A stretch of 42,797 nt of DNA from an uncultured Porphyromonadaceae bacterium (GCA_947175495.1 CAMWNB010000018.1:1-42797); one strand, 5' to 3'. Shown: positions 14,751 to 23,187, counted from the stretch's first letter. Numbers and translations: made by a program. Notes: generated by a model from the letters alone, not told the origin.

Positions 14751-15313
14751 CATTGTATACGTACGCCGAATTCGGCGTGCAATGCGTCGAAACGTGCGGC
14801 GGCGTCAGGACCGAAGCGGGCCATGGATGCGCGCACGCGGTCGAGCGGCTTTGGGGGAGCGCCCACGTGGGTTTTGCTGAAGAACTTGTCGGCGTAGCAC
14901 ACGAGGCGCTCGAGCGTGTCGCGCGGACACAAGTCGTGGCCCGGGTCGGGCATGCCTGATGCAATTACATCGGCGCGCGTCAGGCCTGCGCCGGTGTGGC
15001 GCTCGGCCACGGCTGCCGCCCACTCGGGCGCTCCGCACTCGCGCAGCATGGCCGCACCTAAGACTCCGTGCATCAGATATGGCTCCGTGCCTAAGCATTG
15101 AATGCCGGGCGCATCTGTGCGGCAGATACCGATGTCGTGGAGCATGGCTGCAGCCTCTACCTGCAGCGGGTCGAGTTCCGGACACACGCGTCGGGCAATA
15201 GCAAGGGCCATGCCGGCTACCTGCCGGCTATGGCCCTCAAGAATATCGCGCAACGGAGTGCCCGCGGGGTAGTGCATGTCGATTATGCGCCGCCAGTCGC
15301 AAGCCGTGTCCAT
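14750..15313 (-). CDS. HD-domain phosphohydrolase
   Basis: A 187-residue HD-superfamily protein. Metal ligands are visible: H28 in GHSRQVAGMALAIA, the HD pair in AAMLHDIGICRTD (near residue 60), H82 in MHGVLGAAML and H104 in AERHTGAGL, with a late aspartate in VCYADKFFSK. This is the arrangement of the small HDIG phosphohydrolases that cleave nucleotides or phosphomonoesters with a divalent metal. The exact substrate cannot be told. It lacks a signal peptide and is cytoplasmic. It starts 6 bases after ilvE ends on the same strand, so the two form an operon, and its stop codon overlaps the terminator by 1 base. Confidence 0.85.
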   Translation of the reverse strand: MDTACDWRRIIDMHYPAGTPLRDILEGHSRQVAGMALAIARRVCPELDPLQVEAAAMLHDIGICRTDAPGIQCLGTEPYLMHGVLGAAMLRECGAPEWAAAVAERHTGAGLTRADVIASGMPDPGHDLCPRDTLERLVCYADKFFSKTHVGAPPKPLDRVRASMARFGPDAAARFDALHAEFGVRIQ

Positions 15314-15319
15314 TGTTGT

Positions 15320-16342
15320 TCAGTCCAGGATTGTGTTCCAGCCGTGCGTGTCGGGTTCTTCGCCCAGGCGTATGGCGTTGAGTTTGTTGTAGAGAGCGGT
15401 GGTGACAGGGCCCGGCTTGCCGTCCTTGGCGATGACGTATTTGCGTCCGGTGTCAAGATCGTCAATCTCTCCGATGGGCGAGCACACGGCGGCAGTGCCG
15501 CAGGCGGCCGCCTCGCTGATATGTTCAAGCTCGTCGACGGTGATGTGGCGGCATTCCACTTCCATGCCCATGTCTTTTGCAAGCTGCTGCAGGCTCATGT
15601 TGGTGATGGACGGCAGGATGCTCTCCGAAGCGGGAGTGATGTATTTTCCGTCCTTTATGGCGTAGAAATTGGCCGGGCCGCACTCGTCGAGATATTTCTT
15701 TTCCTTGGGGTCGAGGAACAGCACGGCGGAATAGCCGAGTTCGTGGGCGCGGTGGCCGGCGCGGAGCGATGCGGCGTAGTTGCCGCCCACTTTGTAGCGA
15801 CCGGTGCCTTTGGGGGCTACGCGGTCGTACTCGCGCATGATGCAGATGTTGGTGTTGCGGAAGCCGCCTTTGAAATAAGGGCCCACGGGCGACACCAGCA
15901 CCATGAAGAGATACTCCGAGGCAGGTGCTACACCGACGCGCGCCGACATGCCGATTTCAAGCGGGCGGATGTAGAGCGAGGCGCCGCTGCCGTAGGGCGG
16001 AACGAAGCGCTCGTTGAGTTTGACTGCCATCTTGCACATTTTGCAGAAGAGGTCCTCGGGCACAGGTTCCATCATGATGCCTTCTGCCGACGAGTGTATG
16101 CGGCGGGCGTTTTCTTCGAGTCGGAAAATGCGAATCTTGCCATCTTTGCCGCGGAAGGCCTTTACGCCCTCAAAGATTTCCTGGCCATAGTGCAGAGCCG
16201 TGGCGGCTATATGGATGTTGAGTGTCTCGGACTGGCTGATTTCAATCTCGCCCCATTTTCCGTCCTTGAATGTGCAGCGCACATTGTAGTCGGTGGGGAC
16301 ATATCCGAACGGGAGCGAACTCCAGTCAATTTCTTCTGTCAT
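15320..16342 (-). CDS. ilvE: Branched-chain amino acid aminotransferase
   Basis: A 340-residue fold-type IV PLP enzyme that interconverts leucine, isoleucine and valine with their 2-oxo acids, using glutamate/2-oxoglutarate. It has ALHYGQEIFEGVKAFRG near residue 50, the substrate-loop segment SGASLYIRPLEIG, the PLP lysine K184 in RYKVGGNYA, and ECGPANFYAI. The long form is the eukaryote-like BCAT type common in Bacteroidetes. It is cytoplasmic. A -7 element (TACTTTTG, 16387-16380) lies about 40 bases upstream. It faces the 2-oxoacid:ferredoxin oxidoreductase operon, whose substrates could be the 2-oxo acids made here. Confidence 0.95.
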   Translation of the reverse strand: MTEEIDWSSLPFGYVPTDYNVRCTFKDGKWGEIEISQSETLNIHIAATALHYGQEIFEGVKAFRGKDGKIRIFRLEENARRIHSSAEGIMMEPVPEDLFCKMCKMAVKLNERFVPPYGSGASLYIRPLEIGMSARVGVAPASEYLFMVLVSPVGPYFKGGFRNTNICIMREYDRVAPKGTGRYKVGGNYAASLRAGHRAHELGYSAVLFLDPKEKKYLDECGPANFYAIKDGKYITPASESILPSITNMSLQQLAKDMGMEVECRHITVDELEHISEAAACGTAAVCSPIGEIDDLDTGRKYVIAKDGKPGPVTTALYNKLNAIRLGEEPDTHGWNTILD

Positions 16343-16379
16343 TATACTTTTTAGTATATGGTAATGGTTAAAAATCGTA

Positions 16380-16387
16380 CAAAAGTA
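16380..16387 (-). promoter_or_regulatory. Likely -7 promoter element of ilvE
   Basis: Minus strand TACTTTTG fits TAnnTTTG. No good TTTG is seen 20 bases upstream, so the call rests on one element. Confidence 0.35.
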
Positions 16388-16444
16388 ACAATTAAAGTTC
16401 GTTTTTGCTTAAGTGTTGCACACATTTCCACACTTTATGCAATT

Positions 16445-17686
16445 TCATTCGCCGGGGCCGAGAGTGAGCACTGAAGCGTCGGCCAGAGTGGCGGCTGCCT
16501 GCCGAACATCGGCCGGCGACACGGCGCGCAGGCGCTCCTCGGTTTCGGCCGCTGTGGCGGCGCGCCCGTGGAACAGCGTGGCGCGGGCTATGCCCAGAAT
16601 ACTGCTTTCGCGATTGTCGGAGCTCACTATCAGTTGTCCCAGAAATTGTTTGCGTGCCATTTCCATGCGGCGTGGAGAAAGCAGGCTTCCGTCGGCCACG
16701 CGGGCCACGCAGTCGCGCACCAGACCGAGGCAGCGCCGGCTGTCCACGGGGTCGCAGCCGTAGTACACGGTGAAGGCTCCGCAGTCGGTGTACCACGCTG
16801 TGGAGGCCTCTACGGAGTAGACCAGTCCCCGACGCTCGCGGAGGGCCACGTTGAGCAGCGAGTTCATGCCCGGACCGCCGAGGATGTTGGTGAGCAAAGC
16901 GTAGGTGTGGCGCTCGGGCGAGAACATGCCCGGCAGGCGCGCCCCCACTATGGTGTGGTCCTGGTGGCTGTCGATGGCGCGGCGCTTGCAGAACGGCGCT
17001 ACCGACGGCGGCGCTGCCTGTGGAATGCGCGGCGTTTCTGATGCCGCAGGGGTGAATATGCGTCCGAAGGTGGCGGCCACGCGCGCGGCGCTTTCCGGGC
17101 CGCTGTAGAAGGCCACCATGTTGTCGGCCGTGTAGTGGCGGCGCAGATAGGCGCGGCATTCGGCCGGTCCGATGCGGTCGATGGCTTCCTTGCTGCCCAG
17201 AATGTTGTGGCTCAGCGACGAGCCGGCGAACAGCAGTTCGTCGAATTCGTCGTAAACGGCCTCGGAGGGAGAGTCAAGATACGAGTCAATCTCGTCGGCG
17301 ATTACCTGGCGCTCTTTGTGGAGCTCGCGCTCGGGGAACTGCGAGTTCTGAACCAGATCGGCTATGAGTTCGGCGGCACGGGCGGTGTTGCCGGCGGGAT
17401 AGATGCTGTAGACCACGGTCTCTTCCTTGGTGGTGAACGCGTTGAGTTCGCCGCCTACGGCTTCCATGCGGTTGATGATATGCCACGACGAGCGTTTGGC
17501 AGTGCCTTTGAAGATGGTGTGTTCCACCATGTGGGCTATGCCATGGGCGTCGGGGCCGTCGTCGCGGCTGCCTACGCGGGCTGTGATGCCACAGATGGCC
17601 GTGGCCGCTCCGCGCGTGAGCACATGCACCATACGCATGCCGGAGGGCAGGGTGGTGTAGCTTACGGGGTTGCTGCGGTCACGCAT
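16445..17686 (-). CDS. M16-family zinc metallopeptidase
   Basis: A 413-residue single-unit M16B peptidase (processing-peptidase/PqqL type). The inverted zinc motif HxxEH is intact at H52-M-V-E55-H56, in HGIAHMVEHTIFKGT. The distal acidic ligand is likely in the ERQVIADEIDSYLDSP segment. The conserved GGELNAFTTKEETVVYS and, in the C-terminal half, LLTNILGGPGMNSLLNVALRERRGLVYS (the R/Y pair of M16) are present. There is no signal peptide, so it is probably cytoplasmic, degrading or processing peptides. Its first 8 bases overlap the end of ispG, so it is the last gene of the rpoN-PAP2-ispG-M16 operon. Confidence 0.93.
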   Translation of the reverse strand: MRDRSNPVSYTTLPSGMRMVHVLTRGAATAICGITARVGSRDDGPDAHGIAHMVEHTIFKGTAKRSSWHIINRMEAVGGELNAFTTKEETVVYSIYPAGNTARAAELIADLVQNSQFPERELHKERQVIADEIDSYLDSPSEAVYDEFDELLFAGSSLSHNILGSKEAIDRIGPAECRAYLRRHYTADNMVAFYSGPESAARVAATFGRIFTPAASETPRIPQAAPPSVAPFCKRRAIDSHQDHTIVGARLPGMFSPERHTYALLTNILGGPGMNSLLNVALRERRGLVYSVEASTAWYTDCGAFTVYYGCDPVDSRRCLGLVRDCVARVADGSLLSPRRMEMARKQFLGQLIVSSDNRESSILGIARATLFHGRAATAAETEERLRAVSPADVRQAAATLADASVLTLGPGE

Positions 17687-19292
17687 CTTTCCAGTCTCCG
17701 TTGTCCTTTATCAGTTGAATCAGTCGGGGCAGGGCCTCTTCGGCCGGAATGTTCTTGACCACGCATTCCTTGTTCTTGTACAGGCTCACATTGCCGGCGG
17801 CTGCGCCAACATAGCCGTAGTCGGCGTCGGCCATTTCGCCGGGGCCGTTTACGATGCAGCCCATGACGCCGATTTTCAGTCCTTTGAGATGCGATGTGGC
17901 TTCTTTAATGCGTGCGAGAGTGCCCTGCAGGTCGAACAGCGTGCGGCCGCAGCCGGGGCATGCGATGTACTCTGTGCGCGAGAATCGCAGACGGGTGGCC
18001 TGCAGGACGCCCAGCGAGAGTTCGGCAAGGGCGTCGGCGCTCAGCTGCGGAGCTTCGATGGCGATGCCGTCGGCAAAGCCGTCGAGCAGCAAGGCGCCCA
18101 ATTCGATAGCGGCCTCGACAATTACCTGTCCGGCAGGCATGCCGGCAGGATAGACGCGCCGGATTACGACCGGGGTGTCGTCGGCAGCGGCCATCATTGC
18201 GTGCATCTGCGCGCGGATGTCGGCAATCGGGTTGAGCGCGCCTTCGGATGCCTCGACCACTTTGACACCGCGGGGCAGGTCGCCCACGGATGCATAGTCC
18301 ACGCCTACGGCTACGGGCTGCTGCATGGCGCCTACGCATCCTTCGGCGCGGGATATGCGGCGTGCCGGAGCGAAGGGGTCGTAGCCGGGCGCGAGCTTTG
18401 CCCCTGTGGGGGTGGCTTGGGCCATGCGGCCTATGTAGTCGCGTATCATTCCGGCCACGGGTATTTCAGCCACGGGGTCCTCGCTCAGCGACACGCGGAT
18501 GGTGTCGCCGATGCCGTCGGCAAGTAGCGATCCTATGCCTACGGCCGACTTGATGCGGCCTTCCAGTTCGTTGCCGGCTTCGGTGACTCCCAGATGGAGC
18601 GGATAGTGCATGTCCTCGGCGTCCATCGCGGCCACAAGACGGCGCACGGTCTCGGTCATCACCAGCACGTTGGAGGCTTTGATGCTTATGACTACATTGT
18701 TGAATGCCTCGTCGCGGCACACACGCAGAAATTCCATGGCCGACTCCACCATGCCTGCGGGTGTGTCGCCGTAGCGGCTCATTATGCGGTCGCTCAGCGA
18801 ACCGTGGTTGACGCCTATGCGAATGGCCGTGTGCCGCTCGCGGCACAGGTCGAGCAGCGGCACGAGCTTGTCGCGCAGGCGCTGCAGCTCGGCTGCGTAT
18901 TCTTCGTCGGTGTACTCGAGGTGTTTGAACACACGGCCCGGGTCAATGAAGTTGCCGGGGTTTATTCGCACCTTCTCCACCTCCTCGGCGGCGGCGAATG
19001 CAGCGGCGGGGTTGAAGTGGATGTCGGCCACGAGCGGCGTCTCTACGCCGGCGGCGCGCAGTTCCCTGCGTATGTTGCCGAGGTTGCGCGCGTGGGCCAC
19101 GCCCTGGGCCGTAAGACGCACAATCTCGGCGCCTGCTTCGGCCAGGCGCACGCACTGGCGCACACTTGCCTCGGTGTCAAGGGTGGGGGTGTTGGTCATG
19201 GACTGCAGGCGCACCGGATTGGCGCCGCCTATGGCTGTATTGCCTACGCTCACCTCTACGGTGGCGCGGCGCTGATAGTCAATACGGTTCAT
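17679..19292 (-). CDS. ispG: (E)-4-hydroxy-3-methylbut-2-enyl-diphosphate synthase, insert form
   Basis: A 537-residue IspG/GcpE. It catalyses the reductive ring opening of MEcPP to HMBPP in the MEP isoprenoid pathway, using a [4Fe-4S] cluster. The N-terminal TIM barrel begins RRATVEVSVGNTAIGG and contains VADIHFNP, KVRINPGNF and GVNHGSLSDR. The C-terminal cluster domain has the three cysteine ligands (CPGC near residue 427 and GCIVNGPGE near 465, with the catalytic glutamate in PGE). Between them is an insert of about 160 residues absent in the E. coli enzyme, as in other Bacteroidetes, Chlamydiae and plants. The start at MNRIDYQ overlaps the upstream stop codon by 4 bases. Confidence 0.96.
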   Translation of the reverse strand: MNRIDYQRRATVEVSVGNTAIGGANPVRLQSMTNTPTLDTEASVRQCVRLAEAGAEIVRLTAQGVAHARNLGNIRRELRAAGVETPLVADIHFNPAAAFAAAEEVEKVRINPGNFIDPGRVFKHLEYTDEEYAAELQRLRDKLVPLLDLCRERHTAIRIGVNHGSLSDRIMSRYGDTPAGMVESAMEFLRVCRDEAFNNVVISIKASNVLVMTETVRRLVAAMDAEDMHYPLHLGVTEAGNELEGRIKSAVGIGSLLADGIGDTIRVSLSEDPVAEIPVAGMIRDYIGRMAQATPTGAKLAPGYDPFAPARRISRAEGCVGAMQQPVAVGVDYASVGDLPRGVKVVEASEGALNPIADIRAQMHAMMAAADDTPVVIRRVYPAGMPAGQVIVEAAIELGALLLDGFADGIAIEAPQLSADALAELSLGVLQATRLRFSRTEYIACPGCGRTLFDLQGTLARIKEATSHLKGLKIGVMGCIVNGPGEMADADYGYVGAAAGNVSLYKNKECVVKNIPAEEALPRLIQLIKDNGDWKDA

Positions 19293-19990
19293 ATCATGCA
19301 CATGGATATAAATACACAAACTGCGCCGAGCAGCCATCCGGTCATCACTTGTGCCGGGGTGTGGCGCTCAAGCACGAGGCGCGCCGAGCCGACGATGCCG
19401 CCAAGGATGATGGCTCCTGTCAGCCATATCATGGCGTTCACGGTGGCCAGGCCCGTAGCTGTGAGCCATAGCATCATGCCTGCCATGCCGCCGATGGCTA
19501 TGGCGTGGGCGCTGATTTTCCAGCGCAGGTTCACAAACAGGGCTATGACAGTGGATGCGGCGGCGCCGTAGAAAAAGCAACGCAGCCACATCGGGGCGTG
19601 GAGGATGCCCAGATACACGGCAGCTCCGATGTAGGCCAGCACGGCTATAATCATGGGCACGGTGCGTTCGCTGCGTCGCGAGATGCACATGTCGGCTATG
19701 CGCCCGGTGTGGAATAGCAGCAGGAGCAGACACAGCGGAATGGCTCCTGTGATTATGGCTACGCCGAGAGTGGCGCCCATGCGGGTGCTTTCGGGCAGAA
19801 TTTGCAAAGGTGTTATCCACATGGCCATGGCCATGCAGTAGGTGGGGGCGAGCAGCGGCGAGAACACGTCGCTCACTATCTGCGCTGCCCGCTTCAGGCG
19901 TCCGCCTTTGGGAGCTGAGTGGGGCGGCGATGGCTGTGGGGCGGCGGTTGCTGCAGGAGCGGGATTGGTTGCGATAGGGTCGGTTTCCAT
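19289..19990 (-). CDS. Degenerate PAP2-like membrane protein
   Basis: A 233-residue protein with a proline/alanine-rich cytoplasmic N-terminus (about 30 residues) and five or six membrane segments. The order of motifs recalls PAP2 phosphatases: RRSERTVP (for K-x6-RP), KISAHAIAIGG (for PSGH) and ARLVLERHTPAQVMTG (for SR-x5-H-x3-D). The second motif lacks P-S-G and the third has Q where the catalytic aspartate should be, so phosphatase activity is doubtful. Bacteroidetes genomes often carry this shortened PAP2-like family. It lies between rpoN (4 bases after its stop) and ispG (4-base overlap). With ispG it might act in polyprenyl-phosphate handling, but that is inference from position only. 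Confidence 0.75.
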   Translation of the reverse strand: METDPIATNPAPAATAAPQPSPPHSAPKGGRLKRAAQIVSDVFSPLLAPTYCMAMAMWITPLQILPESTRMGATLGVAIITGAIPLCLLLLLFHTGRIADMCISRRSERTVPMIIAVLAYIGAAVYLGILHAPMWLRCFFYGAAASTVIALFVNLRWKISAHAIAIGGMAGMMLWLTATGLATVNAMIWLTGAIILGGIVGSARLVLERHTPAQVMTGWLLGAVCVFISMCMI

Positions 19991-19994
19991 TGCT

Positions 19995-21425
19995 TCAGAA
20001 ATTGCGTCGCAGCCGCGCCACTGGCAGTCCCAGCTTTTCGCGGTATTTGGCCACGGTGCGGCGGGCGATGTCGTAGCCTTCGGCGGTGAGGGCCGCGCGC
20101 AGTGCTTCGTCGCTCAGCGGCGCACTCTTGTCTTCGGCTGCTATTATGGATTTAATCTTTTCGGAAATCTCGTGCGACGACGCGTCGGTGTCGTCGAAGG
20201 GGCGTTCGTTGAAGAACATCTTTACCGGATATACGCCCGCTGGCGTGGCCACATATTTGCCGGCCGTGGCGCGGGAAATCACGCTGAGGTCGTAGCCGGT
20301 GTCGGCGGCTATGTCGCGCAGGATCATGGGATGGATGTCGGCTCGGTCGGCCGTGGTGAAGAAGTCTTTCTGACGGGCCACGATGGCCCGCATCACGGCC
20401 ATGAGCGTGCGGCCTCGCGCGTTGAGCATCTTGATGAAACTCTGTGCCTCGTCGTGGCGTGCGCGCACAAAGGCATAAGCCTCGCGCTCGCGTCGGGACG
20501 CGGAAGCCTGCCGCTCGTCGGGGACGAACGACTCCTCTATGGCCAGTTCGGGGGTGCGGCCTGCAAGGGACACGGTGGCGCGCCCGTTGTTGTCAATCTC
20601 CACGTTGAAGTCTGGCACGATGTAGCGTGTGCGGCTGTCGGTGCTGTTGTCGGCGTGTCCGCCGGGCTTGGGGTCGAGGGTGCGGATCAGGGCAATGGCG
20701 CCTGCTATGGCTTCCGGATCGGCGCCGGTCGCAGAGCGCAGACGTTCGGCATGGCGCTTGGTGAAGGCATCGAAATGGTGCTCCACAATATCGGTGGCCA
20801 GGGCCACGTCGGGGTCGGTGTGGCGCATGCGGCCGAGTTGCAGCAGCATGCAGTCGCGCAGGTCGATGGCGCCAACTCCGGCGGGTTCGAGGCGACGCAC
20901 GATTTCAAGCATGCGGCTGAAGTCGCCGGCGTCGCACATTTGCCCGGTCGACGCACTCATGTCGTCGGCCATTGCGGCCGCCGAACGTGTGAGGTAGCCG
21001 TTGTCGTCGAGGTTGTCGACGATGTATTCGGCCACGGTGCGGTCGGTCTCGGACAGGCGGAAGTCGGCAAGCTGTGCCTTTAGTGCCTCGGCCAGGGTCT
21101 CGCCCGGCGCGGGCGCTGGCATCTCGTAGCCGGGCTCGTACGACGCTCCGCGTGCTTCGTAGCGTGCGAAAGGCACGTCGTCGTCGTTGCTGTAGTCGGC
21201 GCGCTGGAGCTCTTCGGCGCTTTCTTTGAAAGTCTCGCCGCTTTCGTTGCCGGCTTCGGTTTCCGGCTCGCGCTCGATGAGCGCCGGATTCTCGTCGACC
21301 ACGCGGCGCACCTCGTCCTCGATTTCGGGCGTAGACATCTCAAGCAGACGCCCGTAGAGCATCTGTTCCGGGTGCAGGCGTTGTTGCAGGCGTTGCTGTT
21401 GCGAAAGTTCAAGCGATTCTTTCAT
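19995..21425 (-). CDS. rpoN: RNA polymerase sigma-54 factor
   Basis: A 476-residue sigma-54. Region I is glutamine/leucine-rich (MKESLELSQQQRLQQRLHPEQ), followed by LEMSTPEIEDEVRRVVDENPAL and an acidic linker. The core-binding middle has the typical DNLDDNGYL, LEPAGVGAIDLRDCMLLQL and IRTLDPKPGG blocks. The C-terminus ends with the RpoN box ARRTVAKYREKLGLP, which recognises the -24 element. Sigma-54 requires an AAA+ activator; none is in this window. The start at MKESLEL matches the family. The longer open frame crosses a strong promoter (21465-21434), which leaves almost no leader. It is the first gene of an operon with the PAP2-like protein, ispG and the M16 peptidase. Confidence 0.96.
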   Translation of the reverse strand: MKESLELSQQQRLQQRLHPEQMLYGRLLEMSTPEIEDEVRRVVDENPALIEREPETEAGNESGETFKESAEELQRADYSNDDDVPFARYEARGASYEPGYEMPAPAPGETLAEALKAQLADFRLSETDRTVAEYIVDNLDDNGYLTRSAAAMADDMSASTGQMCDAGDFSRMLEIVRRLEPAGVGAIDLRDCMLLQLGRMRHTDPDVALATDIVEHHFDAFTKRHAERLRSATGADPEAIAGAIALIRTLDPKPGGHADNSTDSRTRYIVPDFNVEIDNNGRATVSLAGRTPELAIEESFVPDERQASASRREREAYAFVRARHDEAQSFIKMLNARGRTLMAVMRAIVARQKDFFTTADRADIHPMILRDIAADTGYDLSVISRATAGKYVATPAGVYPVKMFFNERPFDDTDASSHEISEKIKSIIAAEDKSAPLSDEALRAALTAEGYDIARRTVAKYREKLGLPVARLRRNF

Positions 21426-21433
21426 AGCAACTG

Positions 21434-21465
21434 CAAATTTACGGAAATTCCCCCACTTCTCCAAA
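21434..21465 (-). promoter_or_regulatory. Promoter of the rpoN operon
   Basis: Minus strand TTTG (21465-21462), a 20-base spacer, TAAATTTG (21441-21434): a perfect consensus. Its 3' edge is only 8 bases before the rpoN ATG, so the transcript would be leaderless or nearly so. Confidence 0.75.
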
Positions 21466-21499
21466 ACCAATCGAACAGCCGCAGCTTGCGAAGCGTGGC

Positions 21500-22267
21500 T
21501 CAAGTGCGCCAGGTCCAGTCGTCGGCGTCGAGGGCGAAAGGGTGGGAAGTGCGGGCGCGGCGGATGGCGTCAAGGCTGAAGGTGGCGGTGAGTGTGCCGT
21601 CGGCGAAGGCCGGGTGCCCGAGGTGGTCGAAGGCATAGCTGCATCCGTCGTAGGTGCCGTAGGGGTCAGAGCCGCCGCGGTTGGCGCACACGATGGGAGC
21701 CTGGTTCTCGATGGCGCGGGCTATGAGCAGGTGCTTGAGCGCATAGGCGCGCGCCTGCGGCCAGTTGGCGGGCAGCAGCATTATGTCGTAGGCGTAGTTG
21801 CGGTTGCGCATCCACGCGGGAAAGCGCAGGTCGTAGCACACGCTTAGCGCCACCCGCCACCCGCGGAATTCTGTCACGGGCACCGGCCCGGAGCCTGCGC
21901 GGAACACGCGTTGCTCCCGGCCGGGTGTGAACAGGTGGTGCTTGTCGTAGAATGTGGCCGAGCCGTCGGGCAACACCATGAAGGCTCGGTTGGTATGGTC
22001 GGCTGAGGCGAACGAGCCGGCCACGGCGCTGCCTGTGTCGGCGGCGATGTCGCGTGCCGTCTTGAGCGATGGAGCGGCCGCTTCGGCTGCCAGCGCATGC
22101 ATGACTGCGGGGTCGGTGGTGTAGCCGGTGGAAAAGAGTTCGGGCAACACAAGCAAGTCGGCCGCGGCATCCGCAGCCGCGCGTCGTGCGGCTTCAAGGT
22201 TGGCTTCCACGCAGCCGAAAGCGATGTCGACGGGCAACGCGGCCACGGAAAGAGTGTCGCTACTCAT
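21500..22267 (-). CDS. Carbon-nitrogen hydrolase, omega-amidase (YafV) type
   Basis: A 255-residue nitrilase-superfamily enzyme with an intact catalytic triad: E43 in VLPELFSTGY, K109 in YDKHHLF and C144 in SVCYDLRFP. The PELFSTGY and CYDLRFP contexts match the YafV/Nit2 branch, which deamidates 2-oxoglutaramate and similar omega-amides left by glutamine transamination. That substrate is inferred from family resemblance. It is cytoplasmic, of usual length, and the last gene of the usp-thrC operon. Its start overlaps the end of the acyltransferase gene by 8 bases. Confidence 0.9.
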   Translation of the reverse strand: MSSDTLSVAALPVDIAFGCVEANLEAARRAAADAAADLLVLPELFSTGYTTDPAVMHALAAEAAAPSLKTARDIAADTGSAVAGSFASADHTNRAFMVLPDGSATFYDKHHLFTPGREQRVFRAGSGPVPVTEFRGWRVALSVCYDLRFPAWMRNRNYAYDIMLLPANWPQARAYALKHLLIARAIENQAPIVCANRGGSDPYGTYDGCSYAFDHLGHPAFADGTLTATFSLDAIRRARTSHPFALDADDWTWRT

Positions 22268-22808
22268 CGGTTGTGGTGAATTTGTCTGGATACTTGCCCT
22301 TGTATGGCGCGTAGTAGGCTTTTACGGCCTGCATGTCGGCTTCGATGTCGCCGGTGGGATGAAAGATGTCGTGCACGAAGATGTCCTTAGTGCTGTAGTC
22401 GATCACGGCCAGCGCGATGGGTACGCCCGTGGCACCGGCGATGCGCAGGAATCCGGAGTGCCATCGCGCAGTTCGGCTGCGCGTGCCTTCGGGTGTGATG
22501 GCAAGGCGCAGTTGCGGGTCGGTGCGGAAGCGCTCGATGAGGGCATCGACAAGCGATGGCGAACCCGGCCTGCGGTCGACGGGCACGCCGCCGATGCTGC
22601 GGAAAATGGGTCCCAGCGGCCAGAAGAACCAGCTTTTCTTCATGAGGAAGCCGGCGGTGCGGCCTACGCTGCGTATGGCGAGTTCGCCGAGCAGGAAGTC
22701 GAGGTTGCTCGTGTGCGGCGCCACGCAATAGATGCACTGCGGCATGTCGGGCACAATGACGCTCACCTTCCAGCCCATGTGCCGGAGGATGCGTGCGGGT
22801 AGATTCAT
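22260..22808 (-). CDS. PlsC-like 1-acylglycerol-3-phosphate acyltransferase
   Basis: A 182-residue short acyltransferase of the PlsC/LPLAT superfamily. The catalytic HX4D motif is H32-T-S-N-L-D37. The glycerol-phosphate-binding motif appears as TPEGTRSR (EGTR at 107-110), preceded by GGVPVDRR, the third family block. It has no strong transmembrane helix beyond a hydrophobic patch (WFFWPLGPIF), so it is probably membrane-associated. It is shorter than typical PlsC (about 240) and resembles the Bacteroidetes small acyltransferases of unproven acceptor, so phosphatidate, lipid A or ornithine lipid synthesis are all possible. It overlaps the nitrilase gene by 8 bases. Confidence 0.88.
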   Translation of the reverse strand: MNLPARILRHMGWKVSVIVPDMPQCIYCVAPHTSNLDFLLGELAIRSVGRTAGFLMKKSWFFWPLGPIFRSIGGVPVDRRPGSPSLVDALIERFRTDPQLRLAITPEGTRSRTARWHSGFLRIAGATGVPIALAVIDYSTKDIFVHDIFHPTGDIEADMQAVKAYYAPYKGKYPDKFTTTDE

Positions 22809-22824
22809 AAGTGGAGACGACGGT

Positions 22825-23187
22825 TTACTCGGCCGCGGTTTGCTTTACGGCGTCGCGCACGCTCTGGGGCAGCATGGCGTTCATTTCCTTGAGGATAGCT
22901 GCCACTTCGGTCTGGGTGTCGGCGGCGAGCTTGGCGAAAGCCTTGTGGTTGTAGCTGCTGCGGGCGTTATTGTAGGCGCGTGCGTCGGCGAACTCCTTTT
23001 TGCTTTTTTCGTAGGCGAAGCTGCAGTGCGACAGTGCGTTGACCTGCAGGGAGGCGATGCGGCCGACGAGAGCCTGCACGCGGTCGGTGTCGAAGCCGTC
23101 GATTACGGCAGATGCGGTGAGGAGTTCGGCAGCGAGTTCGCCGCAGATGGTGCGTATCTGTTTTTTAACGGAGCGTTTGTTTGCCAT
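22825..23187 (-). CDS. Conserved-looking 120-residue protein of unknown function
   Basis: A small, mostly helical, soluble protein without a signal peptide. It starts MANKRSVKKQIRTICGELAAELL and contains heptad-like helices (KSKKEFADARAYNN, KAFAKLAADTQTEVAAILKEM). I do not recognise a family, though proteins of this style are common near thrC in Bacteroidales. It lies 5 bases after thrC and 16 before the acyltransferase gene, on the same strand, so it is certainly in the same transcript. Helical content and high charge suggest a protein-binding role; nothing more can be said. Confidence 0.7.
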   Translation of the reverse strand: MANKRSVKKQIRTICGELAAELLTASAVIDGFDTDRVQALVGRIASLQVNALSHCSFAYEKSKKEFADARAYNNARSSYNHKAFAKLAADTQTEVAAILKEMNAMLPQSVRDAVKQTAAE

